A DNA stretch of 64,000 bases from NCBI RefSeq assembly GCF_034702125.1, contig NC_085860.1, forward strand, positions 56,011,675 through 56,075,674, given 5' to 3'. The notes under the pieces are model-generated. The model had not been told where the DNA came from. It made no database searches and saw nothing but the letters and a program-made list of their open reading frames with translations. A program made the position numbers and the translations under genes. The number at the start of each line of letters is the position of its first letter. Position 1 is the first letter of the stretch. Source of the stretch: Engraulis encrasicolus (lineage: Eukaryota > Chordata > Actinopteri > Clupeiformes > Engraulidae). This document shows, in pieces, positions 55,201 through 64,000 of the stretch.

Positions 55201-58200
55201 AGCTCATCATCACGGCGGGTGGTGAGAACATCCCCCCGGTGCCCATCGAGGAGGCCATGAAGCAGGAATTGCCCATCATTAGCAACGCCATGCTCATCGG
55301 AGACAAGAGGAAGTTCCTGTCCATGCTGCTCACCTTGAAGGTCATTTTAAAAAAAAATATTTTTTATTATTTTTATTTAAAAGAGCAAAATCCACGAGTG
55401 TGCAATAATTGTCCTATAATAGGACTCCTATTCTCTTGATTGCTTATGTGCTTATGGACTGCACTTCACCACAGCACCTGGAAACTGACTGTGCATAGGA
55501 GCATCATACCTTGAATGTTTATGGATAGGACAATGAAGATGATGACAAGAACAGAGTGAAAAAGAGAGCGAGATGGGGTAGTGTTGGGAAATGACTGAGG
55601 TTGGACTCAGAACTGTGTACCTATAAGCATGCAAGTTTGTGATTGAGCGCCTTAGTGCACTGAATCACAGCGCAGCACAAAATCTCATTATAACTTTGAG
55701 GTGTATGTGCTACAGTTACATTACATTTCACTCAGTGTAGTGTAACATAGCAATATAGTGATATTACTGGATAAACATTACAGTCCCAAGAGCAATGTGA
55801 AGTTAGGAGTCTTACTCCAGCTGCACACTTCAGCTATGGGTGAAGGTGTATACGCATCCTTTCTACAGGTAAGGCTGGGATAACAAACTTGCAGGCAGCC
55901 CTCTGATCCAAAGACCAAATCTCTCAGCATTTTGGCCACGACTGCAGTTACCATAGAAACAGCCTGGCCGGTAGTGAGCCGTTGACCTGAACGCTGACAA
56001 AAGAACGAAATGAGAGATGAAGGCTTTGCACTTGCCAACGTGTATCACTGCTTTGCACTGTCCTAGTGTTTATACTAGGTACCATGGTTTTATGACACAT
56101 AGGCTGCAGCACTTCAGGTCCATGTCTCTGTGGGCTCCAGTCAGTGTTGCCAGATGTGTCTTATCAAATCCCGCCCAAAAGGTTATCAAAAACCGCCAAA
56201 ATGCGCTAAATTCCACCCAGTTTCAACAAATTGCATTGATTTCTATGGGCACAAACTGCAGGAGAAAAAAAAAACGCCAAATGGCCAATTTTCCCCCATT
56301 TTTACCCGCAGACGGCCATCCCAAGTAGCCCAATTGGGCGGGTAACCGCCCAATCTCGCAAAACTGGCTCCAGTTCTGTACCGCCTACATTTCTCTTAAA
56401 GGGGTATGCCACTATTTAGGGGCTTAATACACTTAAAGTCATTGGCCAGGGTTTATATAGGTGGTAAAGTGTCTTATTTTTCATGTAAGCCGTTGTCTTG
56501 TTTTAAGACAAGTTAAAAGAGGGAGCATGTCGCTAAGCTAGTGAAAGTCAATGGATCCGTGTAGCATGTAGCAATGCTACATGGATGTATTGACTTTCAC
56601 TAGCTTAGCGACATACTCCCTCTTTTAACTTGTCTTAAAGCAAGACAACGCTTCACATGAAAAATAAGACACTTTACCATCTTTATAAACCACAGCCAAC
56701 GATTTTAACTGTATTAAGCCCCAAAATAGTGGCATACCCCTTTAAAGTGATACTGTCCCATTTTTGGAAATAAGCTTATTTTACACCTCCCTTTGAGTTA
56801 AATAATAGGGTTTTACCATTCTCCTGTACTTTCAACCGTTCTCTGGGTATGGCAGTGCACATTTTACCTCCATGCTAGCGGTTGACATCAGCTCGCGGCT
56901 AAAATAAGCTTATTTCCAAAAATAGGACAGTGTCCCTTTAAGGGTTAGAGTTCTCTAGTGTTCTGCCAGCGTGATTACCCAGCTCCTATGTGTTTGCTTG
57001 GGGCCCCCAGCTCAACAGGGAGCCCCCTGATAATGACTTGGTTACGTAGCTGTATTCAAATGACAGCAATGACAACAACTTGAGTGTGACAGCATTTCAT
57101 TGAATTTAATGACCAGAAAGTGCAATGATTCGTCTATCAAAATCTCTCTGGAGGGGGGCCCTCACTAAGTTTTGATGAGGAAAAAGGGAACCCGAAGTTT
57201 CTTTACGGTCCCCCAAATACCTTGAACTGGCCCTGCACTGGGACGATGGGCTCTATGATGACTATAAACTGAGTCACAAACTGCCATAGTTTTTTTTTGT
57301 TGTTATGCTGTTTCAGCAGTGCTTGTGATGTTCCTACATCCTACCCTTAGACTGGCACGATTTGTTCATTGTTGCTCCGTTTCAGTGCCTGCGCAACACG
57401 GAGAGCATGGAGCCCACAAGAAGATAGAAAGAGAAACATGAACCGTATAATATAACACCTTCATTATAACCAGAGCCAGTTTTGCCAATATGTAGACAAA
57501 GCAATTTCACACACACACAATTCTCTCACACACACACACACACACACACAATATATATGTGTATATAATAATAACGGAAACACTTTATTTTAGGGATACA
57601 TCTATTAGCACTAATACATACAATGTGCCTATATAAGTAACTTGTAAGGCATGTACAAAGCAAAATCAAACATTTGTTAGGCATGTATTCGCAAATGTCT
57701 TGTTCATGCACAATAAGGGATTTATTACCAATTTAACCTTAGTAAGGACCTAGTAGGCCTTAGCGTTTGCTTAGTACATGCCTTACAAGTTACTTATGCA
57801 GGCATTAACATTGTATTAGTGCTTATAGATGTATCCCTGAAATAAAGTGTTACCACACTAACATATAGTAATTGCTCCATTCCAGTGCCTGAGCAATACG
57901 GAGACCATGGAGCCGACGGATGAGCTGAGCCTGGAGGTGGTGGAGTTCTGCCAGGCGCTGGGCAGCCAGGCCACCCGCGTCTCCGACATCATCGGCGGCC
58001 GGGACAAGGCCGTGTACCAGGCCATTCAGGAGGCCATCGGCCGGGTCAACGCCAGGGCCACCTCCAACGCCCAGCGCATACAGAAGTGGACCATACTGCC
58101 CAGAGACTTCTCCATCACAGGAGGAGAGCTTGGTGAGGACATGACAAGAGTTACAGGCCGTGTCTCAAATGCTGCACAGGTTCAAACCCCACCCTTCCAC

Positions 58201-60117
58201 TCCCTATCTCACTCCATGGCTGAGGTGCCCTTGAGCAAGGCACCTAACCCCACACTGCTCCAGGGACTGTAACCAATACCCTGTACTTCAATAACTGTAA
58301 GTAGCTTTGGATATAAGCTCCCACTAAGTGTAATACACACACTCTGATCGCACTTATTATCAATGTTGTAGTGAAGTGGAGTAGAGTTGCCTGACTGCGA
58401 CTTAATCCCAGGGCCCGCTGGGGTTTCTAAAAATTGGGGCCTCGACTGCTACAGTACACCAAAGAATCAGACAGGAGAGCTCAAGCTTGTGAGGAAATAA
58501 GAAGTGCTAGAAGTTATCGTCAATGTTTGAGTGAAGGGGAGTAGAGTTGCTAGCCTGGTCCAGACCATCCCATAGCACATTGTTTCCCAACCTTTTTTGT
58601 CTCATGTACCCCCTGAGCCTTTTTGTTGTGCCACGAGTACCCCCTAACTTGTGTTTTACATCGTTTTTTCTATTTAAGTGTGACCATGCTCCATGCATTT
58701 GTAAAAATGACATTTTTCCAAGTACCCCCTTCAGTGTGCTCACGTACCCCTAGTGATGCATGTACCCCTGTTTGGGAAACACTGCCATAATACTACCATT
58801 TGCATTTCGTATTCATGGTCTGGACTTTGTTTGATCTGACGCGATTGCAGGAAGCAGGAAGAAGGAAGGACATTTTCGGAAAAATCAGGATTTAACTTAT
58901 AAGTTGTTGGACAAACATGTCTGACGTCTATCTATGGCGATGTAGGAGTGTTTAACAGACATGTCTGACTGAACATCCTACCGTAGGATAAAATTACAAT
59001 GTAGGACCGTTTGTCAGAAAACCGGTGAAAATCCTACCGGTCAACATCGCTCCACAGAAGACAGGTACCAGACGTAGTGCGGAGCCAAGTGTCTTGGCGG
59101 AAGTACGTAGGATGGCGCGCCAGGCTATAGAGTTGCCTCACTGGGAATCCACCCCAGGGTACCAAACTGGGGCTGCTTGGCATAGTGCCAGGAAGATTTC
59201 TCAATCACTGCAGGAGAACTCAGCGAGAAGGACATAAGCATTAGAAGTTATTTTCTTTTAAAAAAATGTTTTTACTATGGATCTATGGAAGGGCTATTAC
59301 AAATGTTTTTCTATTTTGTCTATTATTTGGTGCTTATTCCTCTGGAGGAGAGCTAGTGTAGGTAATAATGATTTCTTTTTAGCCATTGTGATCCTGCCAT
59401 GTCTCTGTGCTAGCTATTGTTGTTCCAAGAAAAAAGCAGAAAAACTGAAAGAAAAGTCCGCGACACCAAGCTCCCGTTGCTCTTTTTTAACTTGACATTT
59501 CGGGCAGCATGCCTTTAATCAGGTCTGATGAAGGGCATGCTGCCCGAAACGTCACATTAAATAAGAGCAACGGGAGCTTGGTGTCGCTGACTTTTCTTTC
59601 AGTTTTTCATGGTATTTTTTGCTGGTCCTGCACCCAATCCTTTTGAGACAGATGTGCGCGTTTTTCTCTTTTTAACCAAGAAAAAAAGCCGGGCATGCTG
59701 ACACAGACTTCCAAGTAATGGGATTCTGAACAAATGCTGACTAGGGTGTTTGGATTAGATGTGGATGTTCGTCCCACTTCCACTTTTAAGTGTTGTTTAA
59801 AGCTTTTCTTCATACCATCACGTTATTAGTCAAACGAATGAATGACTTGGGAATGGTCTTTATTACAGAATAGTTAATGAATTATTCCACTCAGGGCCGA
59901 TGAATGTTGGAAGGTCTTGAACCAACTTGTTGTTTGATAAGTCTCAGAAAACTAAGTGAATGTTGAAAGGTGTTTTGAACTCATTTGTTGTTGGACAATG
60001 ATCAGAAAGTGAGCTTTGTTTGACCCCCTGTTCTTTCTAGGCCCAACCATGAAACTACGCCGCCCTGTTGTCTTGAAGATGTACCAGAGTGAGATTGACA
60101 ACTTCTACAAAGAGTGA
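43386..60117 (+). CDS. acsbg1: Long-chain-fatty-acid-CoA ligase ACSBG1 (bubblegum)
   Basis: Fourteen coding exons with consistent phases: 43386-43459, 44767-44834, 46443-46717, 47793-47881, 48106-48226, 48933-49013, 49306-49455, 51170-51346, 52085-52266, 53262-53495, 54549-54766, 55201-55340, 57886-58132 and 60041-60117. They give 710 residues (human 724). The enzyme activates long and very-long-chain fatty acids to acyl-CoA through an acyl-adenylate. Landmarks: phosphate-binding loop [11 protein letters not shown] (269-279), [24 protein letters not shown] (463-469), [11 protein letters not shown] with Asp539, [18 protein letters not shown]. The N terminus ([14 protein letters not shown]) is poorly conserved, as in the family; its start is the first ATG of the upstream spliced exon and is less certain. 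Introns carry many repeats; see the exon 8 and exon 13 findings. acsbg1 rather than acsbg2 rests on neighbours dnaja4 and idh3a. Confidence 0.95.
44251..44378. repeat. (GA)n microsatellite in acsbg1 intron 1
   Basis: About 125 bases of GAGA with GGG and AAA interruptions. Confidence 0.95.
45393..45583. mobile_element. hAT-type MITE in acsbg1 intron 2
   Basis: Ends CAGTGTTTCCCACAG and GCTGGGGGAAACCCTG, flanked by GATGAC (45387-45392 and 45584-45589). Internal GTCAAGGTGGT occurs near both ends. Confidence 0.7.
45688..45758 (+). mobile_element. SINE head fragment
   Basis: A tRNA-like head (GCAGCCATGGATGAATGGTTAG, then GTCGCAGGTTTAAATCCC) without the SINE body. Not a functional tRNA gene. Confidence 0.6.
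47374..47740. mobile_element. TTAA MITE (family 3), copy 3, reversed
   Basis: TTAA-AGGGACACTGTGTGAG on the left and GCACAGTGTACCTTTAA on the right; the interior is the reverse of 27519-27885. Ends 52 bases before acsbg1 exon 4. Confidence 0.88.
48260..48830. repeat. GGGCCCC dispersed repeats in acsbg1 intron 5
   Basis: 48274-48525 corresponds to the repeat at 24925-25680 without its MITE insertion. 48528-48755 corresponds to 9950-10420 without the 126-base MITE, so it serves as an unoccupied reference. 48767-48815 repeats the first type again. Confidence 0.65.
49168..49266. repeat. (CA)n microsatellite before acsbg1 exon 7
   Basis: About 45 CA units ending 40 bases before the exon 7 acceptor. 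Confidence 0.96.
49900..50090 (-). mobile_element. SINE-like repeat
   Basis: TTTTTTGGGCTTTTTGCCTT, GGTGACAGGACAGTTAGAGTG, a short (GA)n, and TGGGGCGGAATCGGACACAG; the reverse strand reads GTGGCTCAGTTGGCTGGGCA, a tRNA-like head. Related, rearranged pieces occur at 50507-50740 and 55480-55670. Confidence 0.6.
50099..50871. mobile_element. hAT-type composite with GATCGAT ends
   Basis: Left TAGTGGTGTCAGCAATGATC; right GATCATTGTTGACACCAC(TA). The match continues to the shared CCAATGCGGGGC. Flanks CTAACTAC and CTAGCTAC agree at 7 of 8 bases. The centre (50507-50740) holds a two-copy tandem of SINE-like sequence (GGTTGGATTCGAACCTGGCT) that is probably a later insertion. Confidence 0.65.
50867..51160. 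repeat. Minisatellite abutting the acsbg1 exon 8 acceptor
   Basis: Eight units of 38 bases (CTACTAGCTACAGCTCCATG, then TTGTTGTGGTGACACCA). The last copy runs into GACGCTCCTTAG, the exon 8 splice acceptor at 51169. The unit begins with the flank and terminal bases of the preceding hAT element. Confidence 0.93.
52268..52440. repeat. Tandem SINE-tail duplication after acsbg1 exon 9
   Basis: GCAGTGTGGGGTTAGGTACT is repeated four times and GCCTTGCTCAGGGAGGCAGT twice; the unit resembles the tail of the fish tRNA-SINE (GGGGTTAGGTGCCTTGCTCA). Confidence 0.85.
53000..53240 (+). mobile_element. L2-like LINE tail with (CTTAT)n
   Basis: GAGACAATAAAGGCTTATCT followed by a TTATC pentanucleotide array to about 53232, the usual 3' tail of a fish L2-like LINE. 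Acsbg1 exon 10 begins at 53262. Confidence 0.65.
55714..55948 (-). mobile_element. Degenerate tRNA-SINE
   Basis: TTACATTACATTTCACTCAG, CAGTCCCAAGAGCAATGTGA and TTTTGGCCACGACTGCAGT follow the order of the SINE at 19986, strongly diverged. Confidence 0.55.
56142..56366. mobile_element. hAT-type MITE, TTGCCAGAT family, copy 4
   Basis: Ends CAGTGTTGCCAGATGTG and AATCTCGCAAAACTG, flanked by GCTCCAGT at 56134-56141 and 56367-56374. Reverse orientation relative to copy 1. In acsbg1 intron 12. Confidence 0.87.
56396..56745. mobile_element. TTAA MITE (family 4), full hairpin
   Basis: Ends TTAA-AGGGGTATGCCACTAT and ATAGTGGCATACCCCTTTAA. The whole element is a palindrome with the inner pair GTATTGACTTTCACTAGC and its complement. 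It shares its right TTAA with the next element. Confidence 0.87.
56742..56941. mobile_element. TTAA MITE (family 2), copy 3, internally deleted
   Basis: Starts TTAA-AGTGATACTGTCCCA as at 9472 and ends GGACAGTGTCCCTTTAA. Most of the right arm is missing. Directly abuts the family 4 element. Confidence 0.85.
57371..57427 (+). pseudogene. Decayed partial duplicate of acsbg1 exon 13
   Basis: Acceptor-like TTGCTCCGTTTCAG, then TGCCTGCGCAACACGGAGAG matches the true exon 13 start (TTGCTCCATTCCAG, TGCCTGAGCAATACGGAGAC) at about 38 of 45 bases. Similarity ends after CATGGAGCC. In the acsbg1 frame it reads [13 protein letters not shown] and then a stop (TAG). No good donor follows, so it is probably not used as an exon. 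Confidence 0.8.
57576..57854. mobile_element. MITE with GGTAACACTTTATTT ends, next to acsbg1 exon 13
   Basis: Left GGAAACACTTTATTTTAGGG; right CCCTGAAATAAAGTGTTACC, with continuing inverse GATACATCTATTAGCACTAA. It lies between the decayed exon copy and true exon 13 and ends 31 bases before the exon 13 acceptor junction. Confidence 0.82.
58160..58335 (+). mobile_element. tRNA-SINE fragment after acsbg1 exon 13
   Basis: CACAGGTTCAAACCCCACCC, TGCCCTTGAGCAAGGCACCT, CACTGCTCCAGGGACTGTAA, CCCTGTACTTCAATAACTG; plus orientation, head truncated. Confidence 0.75.
58551..59127. mobile_element. MITE with TAGCCTGG ends, host of a nested hAT MITE
   Basis: Ends TAGCCTGGTCCAGACC and GGCGCGCCAGGCTA, flanked by TAGAGTTGC (58542-58550 and 59128-59136). 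It is inserted in the second copy of a diverged tandem duplication (first copy 58365-58525), whose GTAGAGTTGCCTGACTG shows the unoccupied site. Related to the 90-base element at 18006. Confidence 0.72.
58578..58784. mobile_element. hAT-type MITE nested in the TAGCCTGG element
   Basis: Ends CATTGTTTCCCAACC and GTTTGGGAAACACTG, flanked by CCATAGCA and CCATAATA. The related element at 18006-18095 has the uninterrupted site (complement CATCCCATAATACTACC). Confidence 0.83.
59439..59609. repeat. Perfect-type inverted repeat, about 80-bp arms
   Basis: GACACCAAGCTCCCGTTGCT and its complement AGCAACGGGAGCTTGGTGTC, plus GGGCAGCATGCC and GGCATGCTGCCC, around AATCAGGTCTGATGAAG. In acsbg1 intron 13. The GATGAAG...CGAAACGT motif also occurs singly at 30840, 49630 and 52505. 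Confidence 0.85.
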
Positions 60118-60221
60118 AACCCAGCAGCCGCGGCAGGCAGGAGTGTGGCTCAGCATCTCATCTCCTGGACCCCCCGCAACAAACTCCTCTAATCGGACTC
60201 ATGGACCAGCTATGAGATTAG

Positions 60222-60529
60222 GAGTGCTTTACAATATGTGACCTTGCCTCCTTCACTTGTGCTTTTCTCCTCGTACCAGGAAATAATAGGTCATGATGAC
60301 ATCACTGACAACAGCATTATATTTCAATATCTTGCAAAAGCTCAATTGTAGAGTCTTTTTTTCTCATTTGCAATCGGGATGGTGAATGAAAAACAGTCCC
60401 TCAAAAGTTGTTGTGGCAAGCTTGACAGCTGGGAAACTTTATCGTTTTCTCCACGGAGGGGGGGCCAGGAGGCAGAACGAGGAGACAAGCACAAGTGGAG
60501 GAGGCAAGGTCACATATTGTAACGCACTC
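60222..60529. mobile_element. MITE with 3-bp duplication, copy 3, in the acsbg1 3' UTR
   Basis: Ends GAGTGCTTTACAATATGTGA and TCACATATTGTAACGCACTC, flanked by TAG (60219-60221 and 60530-60532). Terminal repeats extend about 40 bases through CCTTGCCTCC. Confidence 0.85.
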
Positions 60530-61705
60530 TAGGTCTACAGAAGACACCAGGCGATGACAACCATCTTCTAACCAAGTGCCTTACTTCATAGGACTACTGA
60601 CAACCACATATTAGATACAGCAACCGAACACACTGGTGTCACACACTGGTTGTCCAAGGGATTTTAACTGGAATATATCTGTTCCACACTTCACTGTTGT
60701 ATGTTTTGTGTCTGTACTCTACACAGTGTGATCATCAGTAAACGTTTCAGAGAATAGCCCTGCAATAGACAAACGGGATGGACGAGTGTTTCGTTGTGAT
60801 TTTCTCGTGTAAATATATTTGATGCAACTCTGATGACAATAATAGATCCACCATCATGAATGAGTACCTCTGATGAAGAGTGGAAGGCATTTGCCCATGA
60901 GATCACAGGTCTATTTAATAGGCACTGACCAGTACAGTTACTGGCAGTGACCGACAGTGTATCAGAACACACCGAAACGGCCGTCCAGAATGTATGAGAA
61001 AAAGGTTACCACAGTAGCTATTAATATTAAAAAGGTTAGCATGCATGGTATTTTTTTCTAAAACTGAAAACCTCTGGCACAAAAAGCTCACTTTTGTTTG
61101 GCATTTTCTGTGAGAGTGCAGTCTAGTTATTAACGTGAAATCATTGACATGCAGATGCTCTATTGTTTGCGAACCGTTTTCCCTTTCTACGGCAAGAAAA
61201 CAGACCCATTTGATTGAAAATATCAGTAACTTTTTTTTAATGTATTGCAAATTTGAAACCGGACAACTTTGCACTCTGCCATTAGTCAGGCAGGCAACAA
61301 TATGTTAAAATGTACCAGACTCTGGGCTGAATCCAGTAAATAAATAAACCATTTTTAGATTATGCAGCATAAAACTCATCTCACAAACACAGAACCATAG
61401 GACAGGAGTTACTTTTTCTTTTTTTTCTTTTTTAAGACAGTGCTTTTTGTCGAGTGGTGGAAAAACAAAATAAAACATTTAGGGCTGTAACCCCACTGGA
61501 GTTATATATCGATCTCAGTTACATACACATGTACATTTAAGATAGTAGAATTGTGCGCAGAGATATGAGAATGATACGAAGATGAGATAGATTGTTTTGT
61601 TTTTCTTTTTTTTCTGTTGGTTTTCCTCTTGGTGACAAGGAAGGGATTCGTCTTTCATGTGTGTAATTATTATTATAATTATTGGGAATGGGCTGACGTG
61701 TGTCT

Positions 61706-63084
<1,379 letters not shown>

Positions 63085-63189
63085 TCATTTCCCTCTGGGG
63101 ATCGATACAAGCTGTTGCTACTACCACTACAAGATTAAAGGCTTGTTCACATTTACAATGATAACTATAAAGATGGCCACAACTTTAAC

Positions 63190-63645
63190 TTTGTAGAAAT
63201 CATTGTCGTTAGTGAATGGTGCTGTTCACATTAGCGTTATAACAGGCTCTCTGGTCTTTATTCTGTAAAGCATGGTGTTCAATGTCAGACTGCTACTAAT
63301 GGCAACAGACTTTTCGCCGCCACTTCTTGCGTTTTGTATCTCTCCGCAAGGAGTCACTTCTACAATTTTGAACGGTGTTCAAGGACCGCAAAGCAAGTTT
63401 GAAATTCACAGAAGTTCTGTGTAGCGGAAGTGATTTAAATTCCCCAATGATTCGTTAAATCAATGTCATGATTGCGGTAAACAATGAATAACCTGTGAGT
63501 AGCCTTGTAATAAGCGGGACAGTGTTTGGCGAGGTAGTCCCTGTCTTGGAATAGCGACTGACACAAGAGATCAAGACCCCTCCAATTTGCCGCTCACTAT
63601 TCCACAACAGGGAACAATACTCGCTCTTACATAATGACAACAACA
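63190..63645. repeat. Diverged copy of the 5990-6625 repeat
   Basis: CTACTAATGGCAACAGACTTTT and GTCTTGGAATAGCGACTGAC / GCTCACTATTCCACAACAGG parallel the segment and hairpin at 5990-6625. Confidence 0.5.
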
Positions 63646-63679
63646 GTGAAGCATGATTACAATGACGACGTCAACAGGT

Positions 63680-63975
63680 TCATGTTTGGGACCAGAGGGC
63701 TGCAGGTTCAAATCCCACCCCAGCCAGTAGGAAATGGTCGAAGTAGGCAAGGGCCACCTAACCCTACACATGGCTCCAGGGACTGTAACCTACATCCTGT
63801 AATAACTGTAAATAGTAACGGATACTTTTGCTTACTGTAAATGCAAAAAAATAGATTTTTTTTAAATTATTTTTTTGGCTTGGCTTTCATGCATTCACTT
63901 TTCAAAAAATTGTTTTGAAATTTCATGTTTTTCACATTTACAGTAAGCAAAACCATCTGCACTGAAGGACAGTGT
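63680..63975 (+). mobile_element. SINE fragment followed by a MITE copy
   Basis: 63680-63810: GGGCTGCAGGTTCAAATCCC, CATGGCTCCAGGGACTGTAA (fish tRNA-SINE). 63812-63975: AACGGATACTTTTGCTTACT to ACAGTAAGCAAAACCATCTG, the second copy of the MITE at 33720. Confidence 0.65.
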
Positions 63976-64000
63976 CATGTTGGACGATTTTGACCCGTGT

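Overview
This is a teleost fish nuclear genomic window. The evidence is spliced vertebrate genes with GT-AG introns, sparse coding sequence, very long dinucleotide repeats, fish-type tRNA-derived SINEs, L2-like LINE tails, and dozens of miniature inverted-repeat transposons (MITEs). The species cannot be fixed from the sequence.

Five protein-coding genes are supported exon by exon. From left to right: (1) the first two coding exons of rab8b on the minus strand (exon 1 at 29727-29850, exon 2 at 11574-11634), with later exons presumably off the left edge; (2) rps27l on the plus strand (32888-34907, four coding exons, 84 residues), divergent from rab8b; (3) dnaja4 on the minus strand (36413-41813, seven coding exons, 403 residues, J domain, four zinc-finger motifs and a CaaX box), with a noncoding 5' exon, a TATA box and heat-shock elements; (4) acsbg1 on the plus strand (43386-60117, fourteen coding exons, 710 residues), head to head with dnaja4; (5) the last two coding exons of idh3a on the minus strand (61706-63033), tail to tail with acsbg1. 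The dnaja4-acsbg1-idh3a order and orientation match human 15q25, and rab8b-rps27l matches human 15q22, so the window joins two blocks that are separated on one human chromosome.

Layout: 1-11,570 has no recognisable gene. It holds a decayed Tc1 element, two minisatellites and many MITEs. 11,635-29,726 is a single 18-kb rab8b intron filled with repeats, including a 2.0-kb near-palindromic element. 29,850-32,888 is the rab8b/rps27l intergenic space, with a 1-kb hAT element and a strong p53-type site just before rps27l. 35-64 kb is the gene-dense part, where repeats fill the introns and in places abut splice sites.

No new molecular system such as defence, CRISPR or a biosynthetic cluster is present. 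The distinctive content is the transposon archaeology: several MITE families can be assigned from their target-site duplications (TSDs), and some insertions can be checked against unoccupied copies of the same repeat elsewhere in the window. The cis-regulatory sites of rps27l and dnaja4, and a decayed duplicate exon and splice-site-adjacent arrays in acsbg1, are the other points of interest. The genes are housekeeping or metabolic: vesicle traffic (rab8b), ribosome/p53 response (rps27l), Hsp70 co-chaperone (dnaja4), long-chain fatty acid activation (acsbg1) and the TCA cycle (idh3a). They do not form a functional pathway.
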